This document shows positions 9,713 through 19,765 of a DNA stretch of 64,000 nt, in pieces; position 1 is the first letter of the stretch; the number at the start of each line of letters is the position of its first letter. A program made the translations under genes and the position numbers. Source of the DNA: Phytophthora colocasiae. Taxonomy: Eukaryota; Oomycota; Peronosporomycetes; Peronosporales; Peronosporaceae. A model generated the notes under the pieces. That model was given only the letters and a program-made list of their open reading frames with translations, was not told the origin of the DNA and searched no databases. The stretch covers positions 1,590,195 to 1,654,194 of the forward strand of contig JAGKQI010000064.1 in assembly GCA_018806915.1 (NCBI GenBank). The letters run 5' to 3'.

Positions 9713-11963
9713 CTATCCGCTTTGGAGAAGAAATTCCAGTTGGAGATCTCTGGAATTGGCATGTTCAAGTAATTGAAAGTCGTTTGAGCTCAGTCCTGTG
9801 CGTTCTTCCATCTCTTCTTCAGTGTACGGTAAAATGACAGCATAGGAGAAGAAACCACTGCTCTTGTCCACGTCTTCAGCCACTGAACGACTCGAGTGGA
9901 TCCTGTAGATGTACAACGGGACGCCCAACACTCTCAACCAGAGGAAATTCCAGGGGTCCGACATCATAGCGATGTTCATAAGCTGCAGTATGGAGTGAGA
10001 CTCAATCGTTCGAGAACAGAGGCCACCACTGGGTAATTGGGCTGGTCCGAAATCAACTCGGGCGATTTTTGTAGCGTTGAAATAGGACGCGCGAGGAGCA
10101 GACGCTGGCAGATATTGAGGTTCTGGAAAAATTCTCATCACACTTGGCCGTATGAGGAGATCGGATCGGTAAGGCGTGGGGCTGGTTAAGGCATTGAACC
10201 GAACGCTCAGTGAAGATGTCGGCCAGAGGAACTCCGTGCCGTACGGGACATTGAGTGTCGATATCAATACCAACCCTCGATCTAAACGTCTACAGAAACT
10301 CACCATTCTCGCTACACTGGCCAAAGCTGCTACAACCGTCATGCAGAAGCCCAACATCGTCATTGAATCGTCGAACATGTACGTGGACTCATTGAAGAAC
10401 CACTGAGGGACGGACTGTACTGTATCCATTCGTTGTCCGACACCAGGGAGGGTCATCGTTTGAACGATGGCTGCACTGCGTAGTGCCGTTTGTCTGTATG
10501 GGCCGATGATTGTCAGAGCCGACGTGAAGCTGATGGCGAGGCCTCGAATGCCAGGAATCTTCTCCTCCGACCCGTTGATCGGTTTTCGAGTAACAAGAAC
10601 CATCAGATCCACCAGCAAGGCCATGAGCCAGACAGTCCGCATTTGAGTGACTGCAGATTTCAAGAAAGACAGGAGATCAAAGTTGGAAGTCCCTTCCACT
10701 GTGGACCAGTATGAATCCAAGTAAATATCCATGAAGTTCCCGTCTAGCATCAGCGCCACCACGTACCCCACTACAGGCACCAAACTGCTGTAGACGATGA
10801 CCTGGAAGGGGATTTTAAACACTGTAGTGATAGCAGACACTACACGTGAGTGCCAGAGACCTCCAAATGTCTTTGTACTAACGAAAGCTGTGTGATACAA
10901 GAGAACTAACCGCAGCCAGAAGTAGCCTTGAGCACCTGCGCGTACAGTGGCGATAAAGAAATACCAGTCCTCAACGTTCGTTTGGAGAATGTTTCGTTCG
11001 TATCGGTAGTCGTCCACAAAAACTGTCAGGCAGAAGTCCTTCAAGCAACGTCTTCCTCTCGTTAGCATGACGATCTCGTGCTCTTCAAAGTTGAAAAACG
11101 TGTAGCTCAACGTCCCAGAGGTCATGGACGGTCTGTGGGTCGAAAGCAGAGTCACTTCCAGCTCTAACTCTGGGTATTGACGTTGGAGCCCCTGGAAGAT
11201 CCATTTGTTGTGAGAGTCGAACGGGTGGAAGCGAAGAGTTTAACGGGTTTTCACAATGCCAAATGCCTTGGTAAGTGCAAAAGCGAGGTTGTTCCATGGT
11301 TGAAGCCGTGCAGACTCGAAGAGATTTCGCCCCTTTCGGTACATGAGCAATGTGGAGTGAGTGGAGACTCCAGATCGTGCTCTGCTTTATAAATTGAATC
11401 AAGTAGTGATGTACTCGGTCTACCCAGTTGTGCTTGGTCGCAAAGCGGAAAACAGTCCAACCTGAAGTGTTCGTAGGCAGTAGTCGAGCTCGAACCGTGG
11501 AAATGAACGAGTCGAGCATGAGGAACGTCGTATTTAACGCCAGAACAGCTCCGTGGTCGCTTTTCAAGCCCAATGGACCCTTGTAGAGCAGGAAGTCCGG
11601 GTACATTGGGATGTTCAGCAGTTCCACGGCCCCTCGCATTCCGAGAGATGTCGTATCATATTTGTAGGACCAAACGTTGGCTGAATCTACTGGATCTGCT
11701 CCTTCTCGTCCTCTAAACTCTTCTCCTTCTCTCCGAATGTGCCTCACAGGATAGTCATAAGGCCCAAAGCGAATAGCAGTGGCTGGCATTGTGTTGGTCG
11801 AGTAAAACTGGTTGAGATGCCGTACCCCAAGACCTGAACGGGGGATGTCAGTGGCCAGTAGAACGATAGAAATGATCGAGATGAGGCACCGCAACTTGGA
11901 GAACTTGAGGCATTTGGCAACATCAGGGCGCAGCAGAAGCTTCTGCCACTCGCGGGAGTTCAT
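9713..11963 (-). pseudogene. Tandem membrane-protein family, copy D (frameshift)
   Basis: This most upstream copy starts at MNSREWQKLLL (11963). The N-terminal frame leaves the family sequence after QQMDL near 11200. The other frame picks it up as QGLQRQYPELELEVTLL and runs to 9713. Compared with copy B (MDLRLQSLQRQYP) about five bases are missing, which explains the shift. The rest has the usual membrane segments and LMNIAMMSDPWNFLWLRV near the end. Gaps between the tandem copies are only about 40-110 bp, so each promoter must be very short or overlap the preceding gene. Function is unknown. Confidence 0.7.
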
Positions 11964-12034
11964 TTTGCGTCTCTAACTCATGTTTAAAGCACTTGGCGCC
12001 ATAACGGACGCGCTTTCATTAGACTTTTTATCGT

Positions 12035-14626
12035 TTACAATTCAATTTGCTGTGTTCTCTCTTCTCCACGATGCACCAACGTCATACTCTCCACTTTGTA
12101 CGCATCCATAAGAGGAGGCTCCGATCCATCGCGTTTGACTGGCACCAGCATCTTCTTGTACACGAGTGGCGGGTAGTCTGCGTTTGTCTTGAGCGCCACA
12201 AACTTTTCGGCTGTGGTTGTCCCAGGCTCAAAGTATTCAGCCCGTCGGATGGGGAAGAGCAGGATGATAAACATGAAAAGAACCAGCACGATGCAGCCCA
12301 CGAAGGAGATCCAGAACGAGTTGGAAGGGATAGACATGGCGATACGACGCAGTTGTTTGTCACCTTTCAGTTGAACGTTTGCAAGCGGATCCGACGACGT
12401 GGAGATCTTTTTGGCGGACGAACCAGAGCCGGACGAGGAGCTCAACTCGGTCACTGCAGCTCTCTCCATGAAGAGGAAGAAGATGGACGAGTACATGACT
12501 TCCAGTGGCTTTTCGAGGAAATAGTTGTTGTCCTCCAGTTGGAACAGATACGACTCCATGATGGATGAGCACGCGTCACTGGCCAGCGTTTCGTCCAGAC
12601 TGGCGTTCCAGTGCGTTTGGAGAAAGTTGTTGGGGTTTAAGTACTCCAACTGAGTCGTCGTTTCATCAATCAAGAAGGAGGGAGAATTCAACTGCACTAG
12701 AGGACTGGGAGAGTGGAAATCTCCATCCATGATGTAGTCCACTGGTAGTACGTCCTCCCCTGCGAACAGATAGCGTTTGGTCTGAGGGAGTTGATACCAC
12801 ATTCCTCTGCAATCTCCTCCATCCTCTCCAGTTACGTCGCACTGGGCATCAAAGTTTTCGTGGACTGGACTGGTGTCCCACGAGAGCAGAGCAAAGCTGA
12901 ATTGAACGTGACGTCGCGGATTCTCAATGTACGGGCCCAAGTACATGTTCAATGACTCACCAAAGACTTGATACTCTCCATCGTAGCCACCGACCGAGAA
13001 TGTGTCACCTGAAATGTACGAGCCGATACCGTAGATCACTGCCTGGTTAGAAGCTTTCTCACACTCAACTGGGTACCACTCGCCGTAGTTAGCGTCGTAG
13101 CTGATGCTGGTACAGTTGTCCACTAGCGGAATGACGCCGATCTCCTTCTGGAGATTGAAAGTGTTGCTGAAATCGTAGAAAACACACGATGTGTTGCCGC
13201 AGAAGCTCGTGCTGAAGTAGCTCCAGAGATAATCCGGTACGGAACTCACGTTGGCACCGAAAGACTCGGTGGAGGAGTCGTTTGACCCACAAACTTGATC
13301 GAAGCTGCACGCGACATCTTCGATCCCCCAGCCGTAGGCGACGGACGAGTTGAAAACGACGTCAATCGTTAACGCTTCGATGCTCATTTGATCCGTGAGA
13401 GTCAATTTCTCCATTGATACGTTGGTCTCATCTAGAGCGAAAGAATTAGGGAACGATTTGTTCAATCCCGTAGTGATCAACCCCATCACGGAGTCAATGG
13501 AAATGGACGAAATGTTTTGCACCGCGTCCATCAGCGTGAAGAGGGAAGTTACAGGCCCCTGACAGATCCTCGTCCCGTCCGCTGCGTACGTCCAGCCACC
13601 AGTACTGAGGTTGCTGTTCGGGTATTCGTCCAGATCCGTCCGACCATCCGACAGCGAGCAGTTGTGTTCCCGTCGCTCGGAATTGGCAATGGCCCGCTCC
13701 ATCATGACCGTCCCATGGAGATACACGTTGATCATGTTAAGGATGTCAAAGTCTTCTGGCCAGTCTTCATTGCCCTGAGCCTCTGTGTACGAGACAGAGT
13801 ACTCTGCGTCTGGCGTTTTATTCATGAAGTTGACCTCCGTGTTCCACTCGTTCGGGAAGAAACCGTAGACCACAGCAATGGAAGCCAAATCGTCCACGTT
13901 GATAGGTGCCAGACTCTGCCCAGCGTACGTGACAGTGGAGTTCTGCTGCGTACAAGTCGGATCGGCAGTGAAGCTGAAAGGGGTCGTCTTCTGTCGTACT
14001 GCGTTCTTTAAGATGGTGTCACTTGGCCGTCGGATGTTCGACTCGTTCTTTAAAGCATCAGCCTGGAGCTTCTCAATGGACGACTGGGATCTCTGGAAGT
14101 CGTCGATGATCATGGTCGAATTAAAGCCTACGGTGCTGTTAGAAGCTTGGAAACCTCGGATACTATTACCCAGAGTAAGCACAACGATGATCGGCACTAC
14201 GAAGAGCACGACAGAGCGGATCCGACCCACAACTTTACTGGGCGCCTCCTTCTCCTTGGACGACCAGAGCAAGTTGTGCAGGAAAACAATGTACGTGGGT
14301 TGAATTTTGTCCAGCCACCAGCCCATGACCACCTCGATGAAGGCCATGAACAGACCAGAGCGAAAGTTGTACGTGTCGGTCTTGTCGTTGGCGTTCTTGG
14401 AGGACCCGACCTTGTCGTAGATGGTCTCCGGTAGAGTGATCCCCCAGAGGGCGATTCCCGTGAAAGCTCCAATGAAGCCGCAGAGCACAGCCACGTGGAA
14501 GGCCAAACGACTGGGGGACAAGGTGATGTCGAGGGAGGGAGAATTCCCCTCCAGTTTGTCTTCCAGTAGAGCGATGTCCAGGGGCTTGTCAGCATCGTCT
14601 TTGTGATCGTCAACCTCCTTGGGCAT
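12035..14626 (-). CDS. Large membrane protein, paralogue of 15289-17883
   Basis: This is an uninterrupted 863-residue protein. Three hydrophobic segments lie in the first 170 residues (near AVLCGFIGAFTGIALWGI, LFMAFIEVVMGWW and VVLFVVPIIVVLTLG), with DKVGSSKNANDKTDTYN between the first and second. Residues of about 180-765 form a long, probably extracytoplasmic part rich in NxS/T sites and Cys. One further membrane segment near residues 771-793 precedes a 70-residue tail with DYPPLVYKKML and KVESMTLVH. The divergent neighbour shares the GSSKNA block and the DYPP and MTLVH tail motifs, so the two are paralogues. I do not recognise a named family or an enzymatic motif. Starting at the first Met gives an acidic cytosolic N-terminus (MPKEVDDHKDDADK). 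Confidence 0.8.
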   Translation of the reverse strand: MPKEVDDHKDDADKPLDIALLEDKLEGNSPSLDITLSPSRLAFHVAVLCGFIGAFTGIALWGITLPETIYDKVGSSKNANDKTDTYNFRSGLFMAFIEVVMGWWLDKIQPTYIVFLHNLLWSSKEKEAPSKVVGRIRSVVLFVVPIIVVLTLGNSIRGFQASNSTVGFNSTMIIDDFQRSQSSIEKLQADALKNESNIRRPSDTILKNAVRQKTTPFSFTADPTCTQQNSTVTYAGQSLAPINVDDLASIAVVYGFFPNEWNTEVNFMNKTPDAEYSVSYTEAQGNEDWPEDFDILNMINVYLHGTVMMERAIANSERREHNCSLSDGRTDLDEYPNSNLSTGGWTYAADGTRICQGPVTSLFTLMDAVQNISSISIDSVMGLITTGLNKSFPNSFALDETNVSMEKLTLTDQMSIEALTIDVVFNSSVAYGWGIEDVACSFDQVCGSNDSSTESFGANVSSVPDYLWSYFSTSFCGNTSCVFYDFSNTFNLQKEIGVIPLVDNCTSISYDANYGEWYPVECEKASNQAVIYGIGSYISGDTFSVGGYDGEYQVFGESLNMYLGPYIENPRRHVQFSFALLSWDTSPVHENFDAQCDVTGEDGGDCRGMWYQLPQTKRYLFAGEDVLPVDYIMDGDFHSPSPLVQLNSPSFLIDETTTQLEYLNPNNFLQTHWNASLDETLASDACSSIMESYLFQLEDNNYFLEKPLEVMYSSIFFLFMERAAVTELSSSSGSGSSAKKISTSSDPLANVQLKGDKQLRRIAMSIPSNSFWISFVGCIVLVLFMFIILLFPIRRAEYFEPGTTTAEKFVALKTNADYPPLVYKKMLVPVKRDGSEPPLMDAYKVESMTLVHRGEERTQQIEL

Positions 14627-15288
14627 TGTTGACTCTTCTTGTTGCTCGGTTCCAGCGCTTTTTCAATAGTGAGTGAGTAGCAGCTACACGAACAGCTGAA
14701 CGAAGTGACATCGTTGGGTACAGCCTAAGCTTACCATTTCCTTCCGTTGGTTGCGCGTCTTAAGCCGACACTTCAGTTGGTAGAGGCACCGAGCTGCTGT
14801 TCCGGCGTGACGCTTGATTTGTTTTCCGTCCAGTATGTGTCAGAAATAGTACTTGTCTCAAATAGTAGCCTGATTTACAGCACTACCCTCAATTTTGACA
14901 TAAAGCATAACCCTGACATATAGCATTTTAGTAAGTTTGATTTTATTATTCATAAATTCTGTAATATAGAATATACCTATCATATTGCAGAGCTTAATAT
15001 ATATTATACTCGTTCACATCGAACATACTACTCGTTAAAGTCATGCTGCATTTGTTGTGGAAATTACTATTGACTGTTCGTTGACATGTTTCTGACTTCA
15101 TCGGTGATATCTCACACTTTCACCCAAGAACAGTATGCTCAACCCTTTTAGCTCCTATGCTCCTGCGCTCCGGCGCCATGTGAACCCACTGACGAGTGAC
15201 TGACCAGGCTCCAGCTGGGGACGACATCGTTTTACTATCATTTCCATTTCAGAGCCTTGGACCGCACTGCTTCACCACGTTAGAAAAA
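14627..15288. promoter_or_regulatory. Intergenic region between divergent paralogues
   Basis: This AT-rich gap between two divergently transcribed membrane-protein genes shows no coding sequence or RNA gene that I can see. Both promoters are expected here. I could not identify specific elements. Confidence 0.4.
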
Positions 15289-17883
15289 ATGGTGGTACAG
15301 TCGCCATCAAACGAGTTCGAAGCGGTCGTGGATACCCCAAAGAAGAACCGACCTCAAGACTTCGAAGGCAACAACAATACTATACTACTCCAGAATGATA
15401 CTCTACTCGATGCTGAAACATTGGAGCCGGACGTAAAGCTCCAAGCTCTTCCGTTCATGGCCATTGTGATCCTCAGCAACGGAATTCTCATCGGCTTCAT
15501 GGCCATTTTTCTCTCTGAAGTCACAATGGGATCCAAGATCAGTGACCCTGTCGGGTCCTCCAAGAACGCAGACAAAAAAGTGGAGACGTACCAACTCCTG
15601 AATGGCTACATCTCTGCTGCGGCTGGAGAACTGCTCAACTTTGCCTACTTCGTCTTCCTGGCCGTCATGGTCACGTACTTCGGGAACCTCCCATGGCATC
15701 CAGGACAGCAGGTGGAAATGGGGAGGGGAAACGTCAAGAGGGCGGTTCTATGGTGGTTCATCCCTTTCATGATGTACGTGGTGAACGTCGGCATCACTTC
15801 GATGAATATCAAACATACGATCGTTGGGGTGGAGCACATTTTCGTCCAAGACGATCTCGTCACCACGGCAGCTTCCATCAACGACAGTGATTCCATCTAC
15901 AACATCCAGAACTCTATCCTGAGGGGTGCCGTACTGCAACAGGTTAACCCATTCATCATTCAGTCAGGCTCGAGCTGTCTGCTCTCCAATTCCTCTGCTG
16001 TCCCGGTAGAAAAACTCGAGACTAGCATCAGTGATAGCAGCAAAATGCCAACAGTCTCCAGTATCGATTCGACCTCAGCAGGCTACGGCTTCACGCTGAA
16101 CTCGTGGAACTACGAGGCACTTCCGTACGGCGTGGACCCTTCGTACTCCGTCAACTTCACCGCCAACGACCTCACTACTGGAGCATTCGAAGACTTCCAA
16201 GCAACAACTGGATTCGATTTCCTCACAGGCTACGAGATGTTCTTACAGGGGAAAACGCTCTTCGAACGGTCCGTGTCGGACGCCGATGTATCCGCCGAGT
16301 ACCCGTGCTATTGGGTAGACGGGAAGTCGGACGAGAACAGTTTGGATCAGGATGTTTTCGCAGTGTACGACAACACGAGTGAGTACGCCGGCAGACGCAA
16401 ATGCAACGGAGCTGTCAGTTCTCTGCAGAAGCTGACCAACATCACGGATTCATCCACTCACAACGTCGAGACGTTCGTGAATACTATACTGGATGGAATG
16501 AACACGACTTTGAGTCAGTCCACCCAACTCTCACTGGATGAAACCATTTTCTTCCTGGAGACATACACGATATCAGACCAGTTGAACCTCACGATGATCA
16601 CACTCGACATCCCGTTGGACCCGTCCGTACAGTACCGAAACTTGAGTACTGACTGCACCGACAACGGCACCTTATCGTCGGATGTCTACGACACGAGCTT
16701 GTATACGGCAGACCAGCTAGCTCAGATCAGTGAACAGTACTGCAACACTTCCATCTACCTCTACACGAGCCCTTCGTCCACGTGCGGCTCCACCAGCTGC
16801 GTCTTCCGCGATGACTCGGGTATGGTGCCGTTCAAGAGGCAGGTCTTGCTCTTACCGTACTTGAAAAGCTGCTCTGTAGACAGCATGACGTACGGAAGTG
16901 ACTACCTCAACTTCCTTCCTTCCGGATGCAAAGCAGAAGAAGACTCGGCGTTTCTCTACGGGGCAGGAACGTACATTTCAGGCGACGCGTTCTACGAGAC
17001 GGAATCCCTCCCGTACCTGGTGAACCCACGTCGTCATCTCATGTTTTCCTTTGCCAAACTGGACTGGCAACTGGAAGACGTGAGCAAAATGTTCAACGCT
17101 GGCTGTGGCGTCCCGGGAGGCTGCGATGGTCTCGTCCACGTCCTGGAGAACTCGACCAACCCCAATTCTAAGACAGTTTCGGTTCTCGTGGTGGGAAACA
17201 GCACTCTTCCTGCTGAAAGGATGGACGCCAGGTTCATTAACCCTGTACAACTCGTGACGCTCAACACTCAACCGCTCTATTACCCGAAAACAAACGACCG
17301 ACACTTGTGGGAGTACATTCAGATGGATCGGTTCGGGGAATTCTTGTGGGCGGATGAGCATTTGGGGGAATTGAACTGTTCCGTCCTCGTGGACTCGTTC
17401 ATTACTCAAGTGGAGAACAACAATTACTTTATTGATGACCCGCGACAAGTCATGTACACGTCTGCGCTCTACTATCTGTTCCAAGATGCAGCCACGAAGA
17501 CAGTGACATTGGATACGAAGACGCCCAATGGAGTGAGCAATTCGTATATCGGCACTACCCGCTTGAATGGCGATATGGAACGGAAGAAGATCAAGTACTC
17601 GATCCCTCTGAGCTCTGCCATCGCCACGTTCATCGGAATCGCCATCGTCATCGGCTTCTCCTTCATCGTCGTCCTCACCCCCATTGATCGCGTCATGACG
17701 TCTCGAGAAACGAACTTTGCTGCTCGATACACGGACGTGTTGACGAAAGAGGATTATCCACCAGAAGTCCACAACCGATACTTACGGCTCCCAGGGGGAG
17801 AGCTTTTCCCGATGGAGGACTGCACAGTGGAGAGAGTTACGCTGCACGCTCTAGCTGATGAGCACGAGAAGGTTTACCTGTAA
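15289..17883 (+). CDS. Large membrane protein, paralogue of 12035-14626
   Basis: This is the divergent partner of the minus-strand gene. From the ATG at 15289 (context AAAAATGG) it gives 864 residues, close to the partner's 863. The frame is open back to an ATG at 15196, which would add 31 uncharacteristic residues, so I prefer the later start. Hydrophobic segments lie near the start (FMAIVILSNGILIGFMAIFL, FAYFVFLAVMVTYFG, VLWWFIPFMMYVVNVGI). DPVGSSKNADKKVETY matches the partner, and a long glycosylation-site-rich part follows. A late membrane segment (FIGIAIVIGFSFIVVL) precedes a tail with DYPPEVHNRYL and VERVTLHA. Function is unknown; a pair of surface or organelle membrane glycoproteins is the safest reading. 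Confidence 0.8.
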   Translation: MVVQSPSNEFEAVVDTPKKNRPQDFEGNNNTILLQNDTLLDAETLEPDVKLQALPFMAIVILSNGILIGFMAIFLSEVTMGSKISDPVGSSKNADKKVETYQLLNGYISAAAGELLNFAYFVFLAVMVTYFGNLPWHPGQQVEMGRGNVKRAVLWWFIPFMMYVVNVGITSMNIKHTIVGVEHIFVQDDLVTTAASINDSDSIYNIQNSILRGAVLQQVNPFIIQSGSSCLLSNSSAVPVEKLETSISDSSKMPTVSSIDSTSAGYGFTLNSWNYEALPYGVDPSYSVNFTANDLTTGAFEDFQATTGFDFLTGYEMFLQGKTLFERSVSDADVSAEYPCYWVDGKSDENSLDQDVFAVYDNTSEYAGRRKCNGAVSSLQKLTNITDSSTHNVETFVNTILDGMNTTLSQSTQLSLDETIFFLETYTISDQLNLTMITLDIPLDPSVQYRNLSTDCTDNGTLSSDVYDTSLYTADQLAQISEQYCNTSIYLYTSPSSTCGSTSCVFRDDSGMVPFKRQVLLLPYLKSCSVDSMTYGSDYLNFLPSGCKAEEDSAFLYGAGTYISGDAFYETESLPYLVNPRRHLMFSFAKLDWQLEDVSKMFNAGCGVPGGCDGLVHVLENSTNPNSKTVSVLVVGNSTLPAERMDARFINPVQLVTLNTQPLYYPKTNDRHLWEYIQMDRFGEFLWADEHLGELNCSVLVDSFITQVENNNYFIDDPRQVMYTSALYYLFQDAATKTVTLDTKTPNGVSNSYIGTTRLNGDMERKKIKYSIPLSSAIATFIGIAIVIGFSFIVVLTPIDRVMTSRETNFAARYTDVLTKEDYPPEVHNRYLRLPGGELFPMEDCTVERVTLHALADEHEKVYL

Positions 17884-17924
17884 CATCCTTTGCATAATTA
17901 AAACGTATAAAACAACACAAAACC

Positions 17925-19324
17925 TTACTTCTCCCCCGACAATGACGTTCGAACGGCGTTGAAGAGGAGATTTCCTCTGCATGACAAGCGGTCGATGGTC
18001 TCCTGCATTTCCACTTTCGACAGGGGCAACGACGTGCGGTGCAGCTTGAAGAAGTTACTCCGAGTCATCACAACGTCTGTCTTGATCAATAACTTCTTTG
18101 GGTTCTGTGGGCACGGCACCTTGTGCTTGTACGTTTGGACGGCGATGATGGACGTGAGGTCTTGCCGAAGATTCTTGTCTGGTGCATACGGGTGCAGTTC
18201 GTCCTTGTCCACGCAGTCAATGGCTATGATCCCATACTCACGACCGGCGCCAAACTCCTCGTTGTGTGCGTCAAAATGGCTGAAAATGACGTCGTTCGAC
18301 TCGACCTGGTACCCACTCGGTGTTGAACGAAGGAAGCGATGCTGCGAGACGGCCTGGTTGCCAGGTTCTTCCTCTTCGCACAGCGTGAGATCGCCTGTAG
18401 CTTCGGAGATCATAATCTCCATGTGGAACAGGTAGAAGTGGAGCATATCGAAGACCTGCTTGGCGTCGAATTCCCCCTCCAGTGGCATAACGACGAATTT
18501 CAGAGTGCAATAGTCCCCCAATGGGGACACGAAGCTGCTCTGTTCGGAGCTGGGGGAGCTCAAATCAGTGAACCCCGTGCGTTCGCGCATGAACCGTCGA
18601 GCGTCACGAAGCATTCGAGGCTTCAGATGGAGAAGGGTCTGCAGTCGCAGCTTCCGTTCAACTTTCAAATGAATGAAGTTGTCGAAAGGGACGAGTTTTT
18701 CCTGACGATTCGTAAAGTCCGAGAGCGCCGAATGAATCCGCGTCAAAGCGAACTGCTGGCGATGTGCCGTTTCCCGTAGACACGAGTTCACGAGCTGCTG
18801 CTTCTGCATCGAGTTGGTCTGGTTGTTGATCTTGGCGGCCTGGTGCTTGAGATAGTCCACGTACGCTTCAAGGGCTGGCAGCTCCTCCATCAACGACTCG
18901 ATCTCTTTCTGAAGTTTTTGCAGCCGTTAATATTAAATGGACTTGAGTTATGAGAGAGAAAAATCTACATGTACCTCACCTTTCGAGCGGTGTACGTCCG
19001 CATTCGGACTTGGGATCCTTTGGCATCATCGTCGTCACTACCAAACGATCGTTTCCTCTTTCCGATGGTCATAAGTTGGTGCGGATCAGTTAGTGTGGGG
19101 GAAGAGCAGAATTCATCCGAACTGCCGTCGGTACTGTAGAGTTCCTCGACGCCGTCCAGCAAAGCCGAAAGTTCATCAACGGCAATTGTCTGGATCGTTA
19201 AATCGTCCGGGGAGGCAGCTCCAATGTCGGACTGGAATCTGCTCACGTTGACCTGCTCAATAGCCGGCATTTTGCGGAATGAACCAAAGTGGAATTGAGG
19301 GAAAGGTGCTAAAGGTGCTTTCAT
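17925..19324 (-). CDS. Two-exon coiled-coil protein, START/M96-like
   Basis: Exon 1 (19324-18980) and exon 2 (18908-17925) join in phase 0 across a 71-bp GT-AG intron to give 442 residues. The N-terminal part is acidic and Ser-rich. A basic stretch with RKRSF and RMRTYTARK runs straight across the splice into KEIESLMEELPALEAYVDYLK, a basic region plus heptad-like coil resembling a degenerate bZIP. The rest has no membrane segment and ends in a region (MTRSNFFKLHRTSLPLSKVEM) like the START-like domain of the large oomycete M96 mating-specific family. That family match is from memory and moderate. The 3' end faces the convergent membrane gene 42 bp away. Confidence 0.65.
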
Positions 19325-19765
19325 AAATCACCGGAAGCATCCGGCCTGACAAGCGTGAAACGTGCTTCAGTTGTGAACAGCGTAACCAGCGCTTGACCAA
19401 ATTGAGTCATCCAAAACTTGTACGGTGAAATGCTGTATTGGTGGTGAAGGCAGGATCGTCTCTATTCAGACCGGGGATGGGCCGGTCATTAATCCAGGCG
19501 TGACGCGCAGCGAATCCCGCGACGGGTGCGCCTATGGAGGTCTCTGAAACGGAGTCCGACGCCGCGTCACTCATCGCTACGACCACTGAGTCATCCAGAA
19601 TGTTCAAGCCCGAACAAAATGGTCAACGGAACACGTACAATCCCTGCGCTGCCAAAGATGCAGGCCTTGACGATGACTGCGAGCGAATAGCGATTTCCCA
19701 CAGCCTGCAGATACGCCACAAGTCTTCAACCACGTAATAGTTAATAACCACATACGACAAACAAC
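19325..19765. other. No supported gene
   Basis: Only short open frames occur on either strand, none with recognisable content. A possible extra 3' exon of the PIG-Q gene could lie here (a donor-like GTGCGT follows codon QLTR at its end), but I see no clear coding signal. Confidence 0.4.

Noticed and set aside
16978..17772. 264-codon minus-strand frame in the plus-strand membrane gene
   Set aside because: A shadow of the real gene; His/Arg/Val-rich sequence with no motifs.
19534..19737. 67-codon ORF MEVSETESDAAS
   Set aside because: Short, no motif, no splice partner found; both strands are open here by chance.
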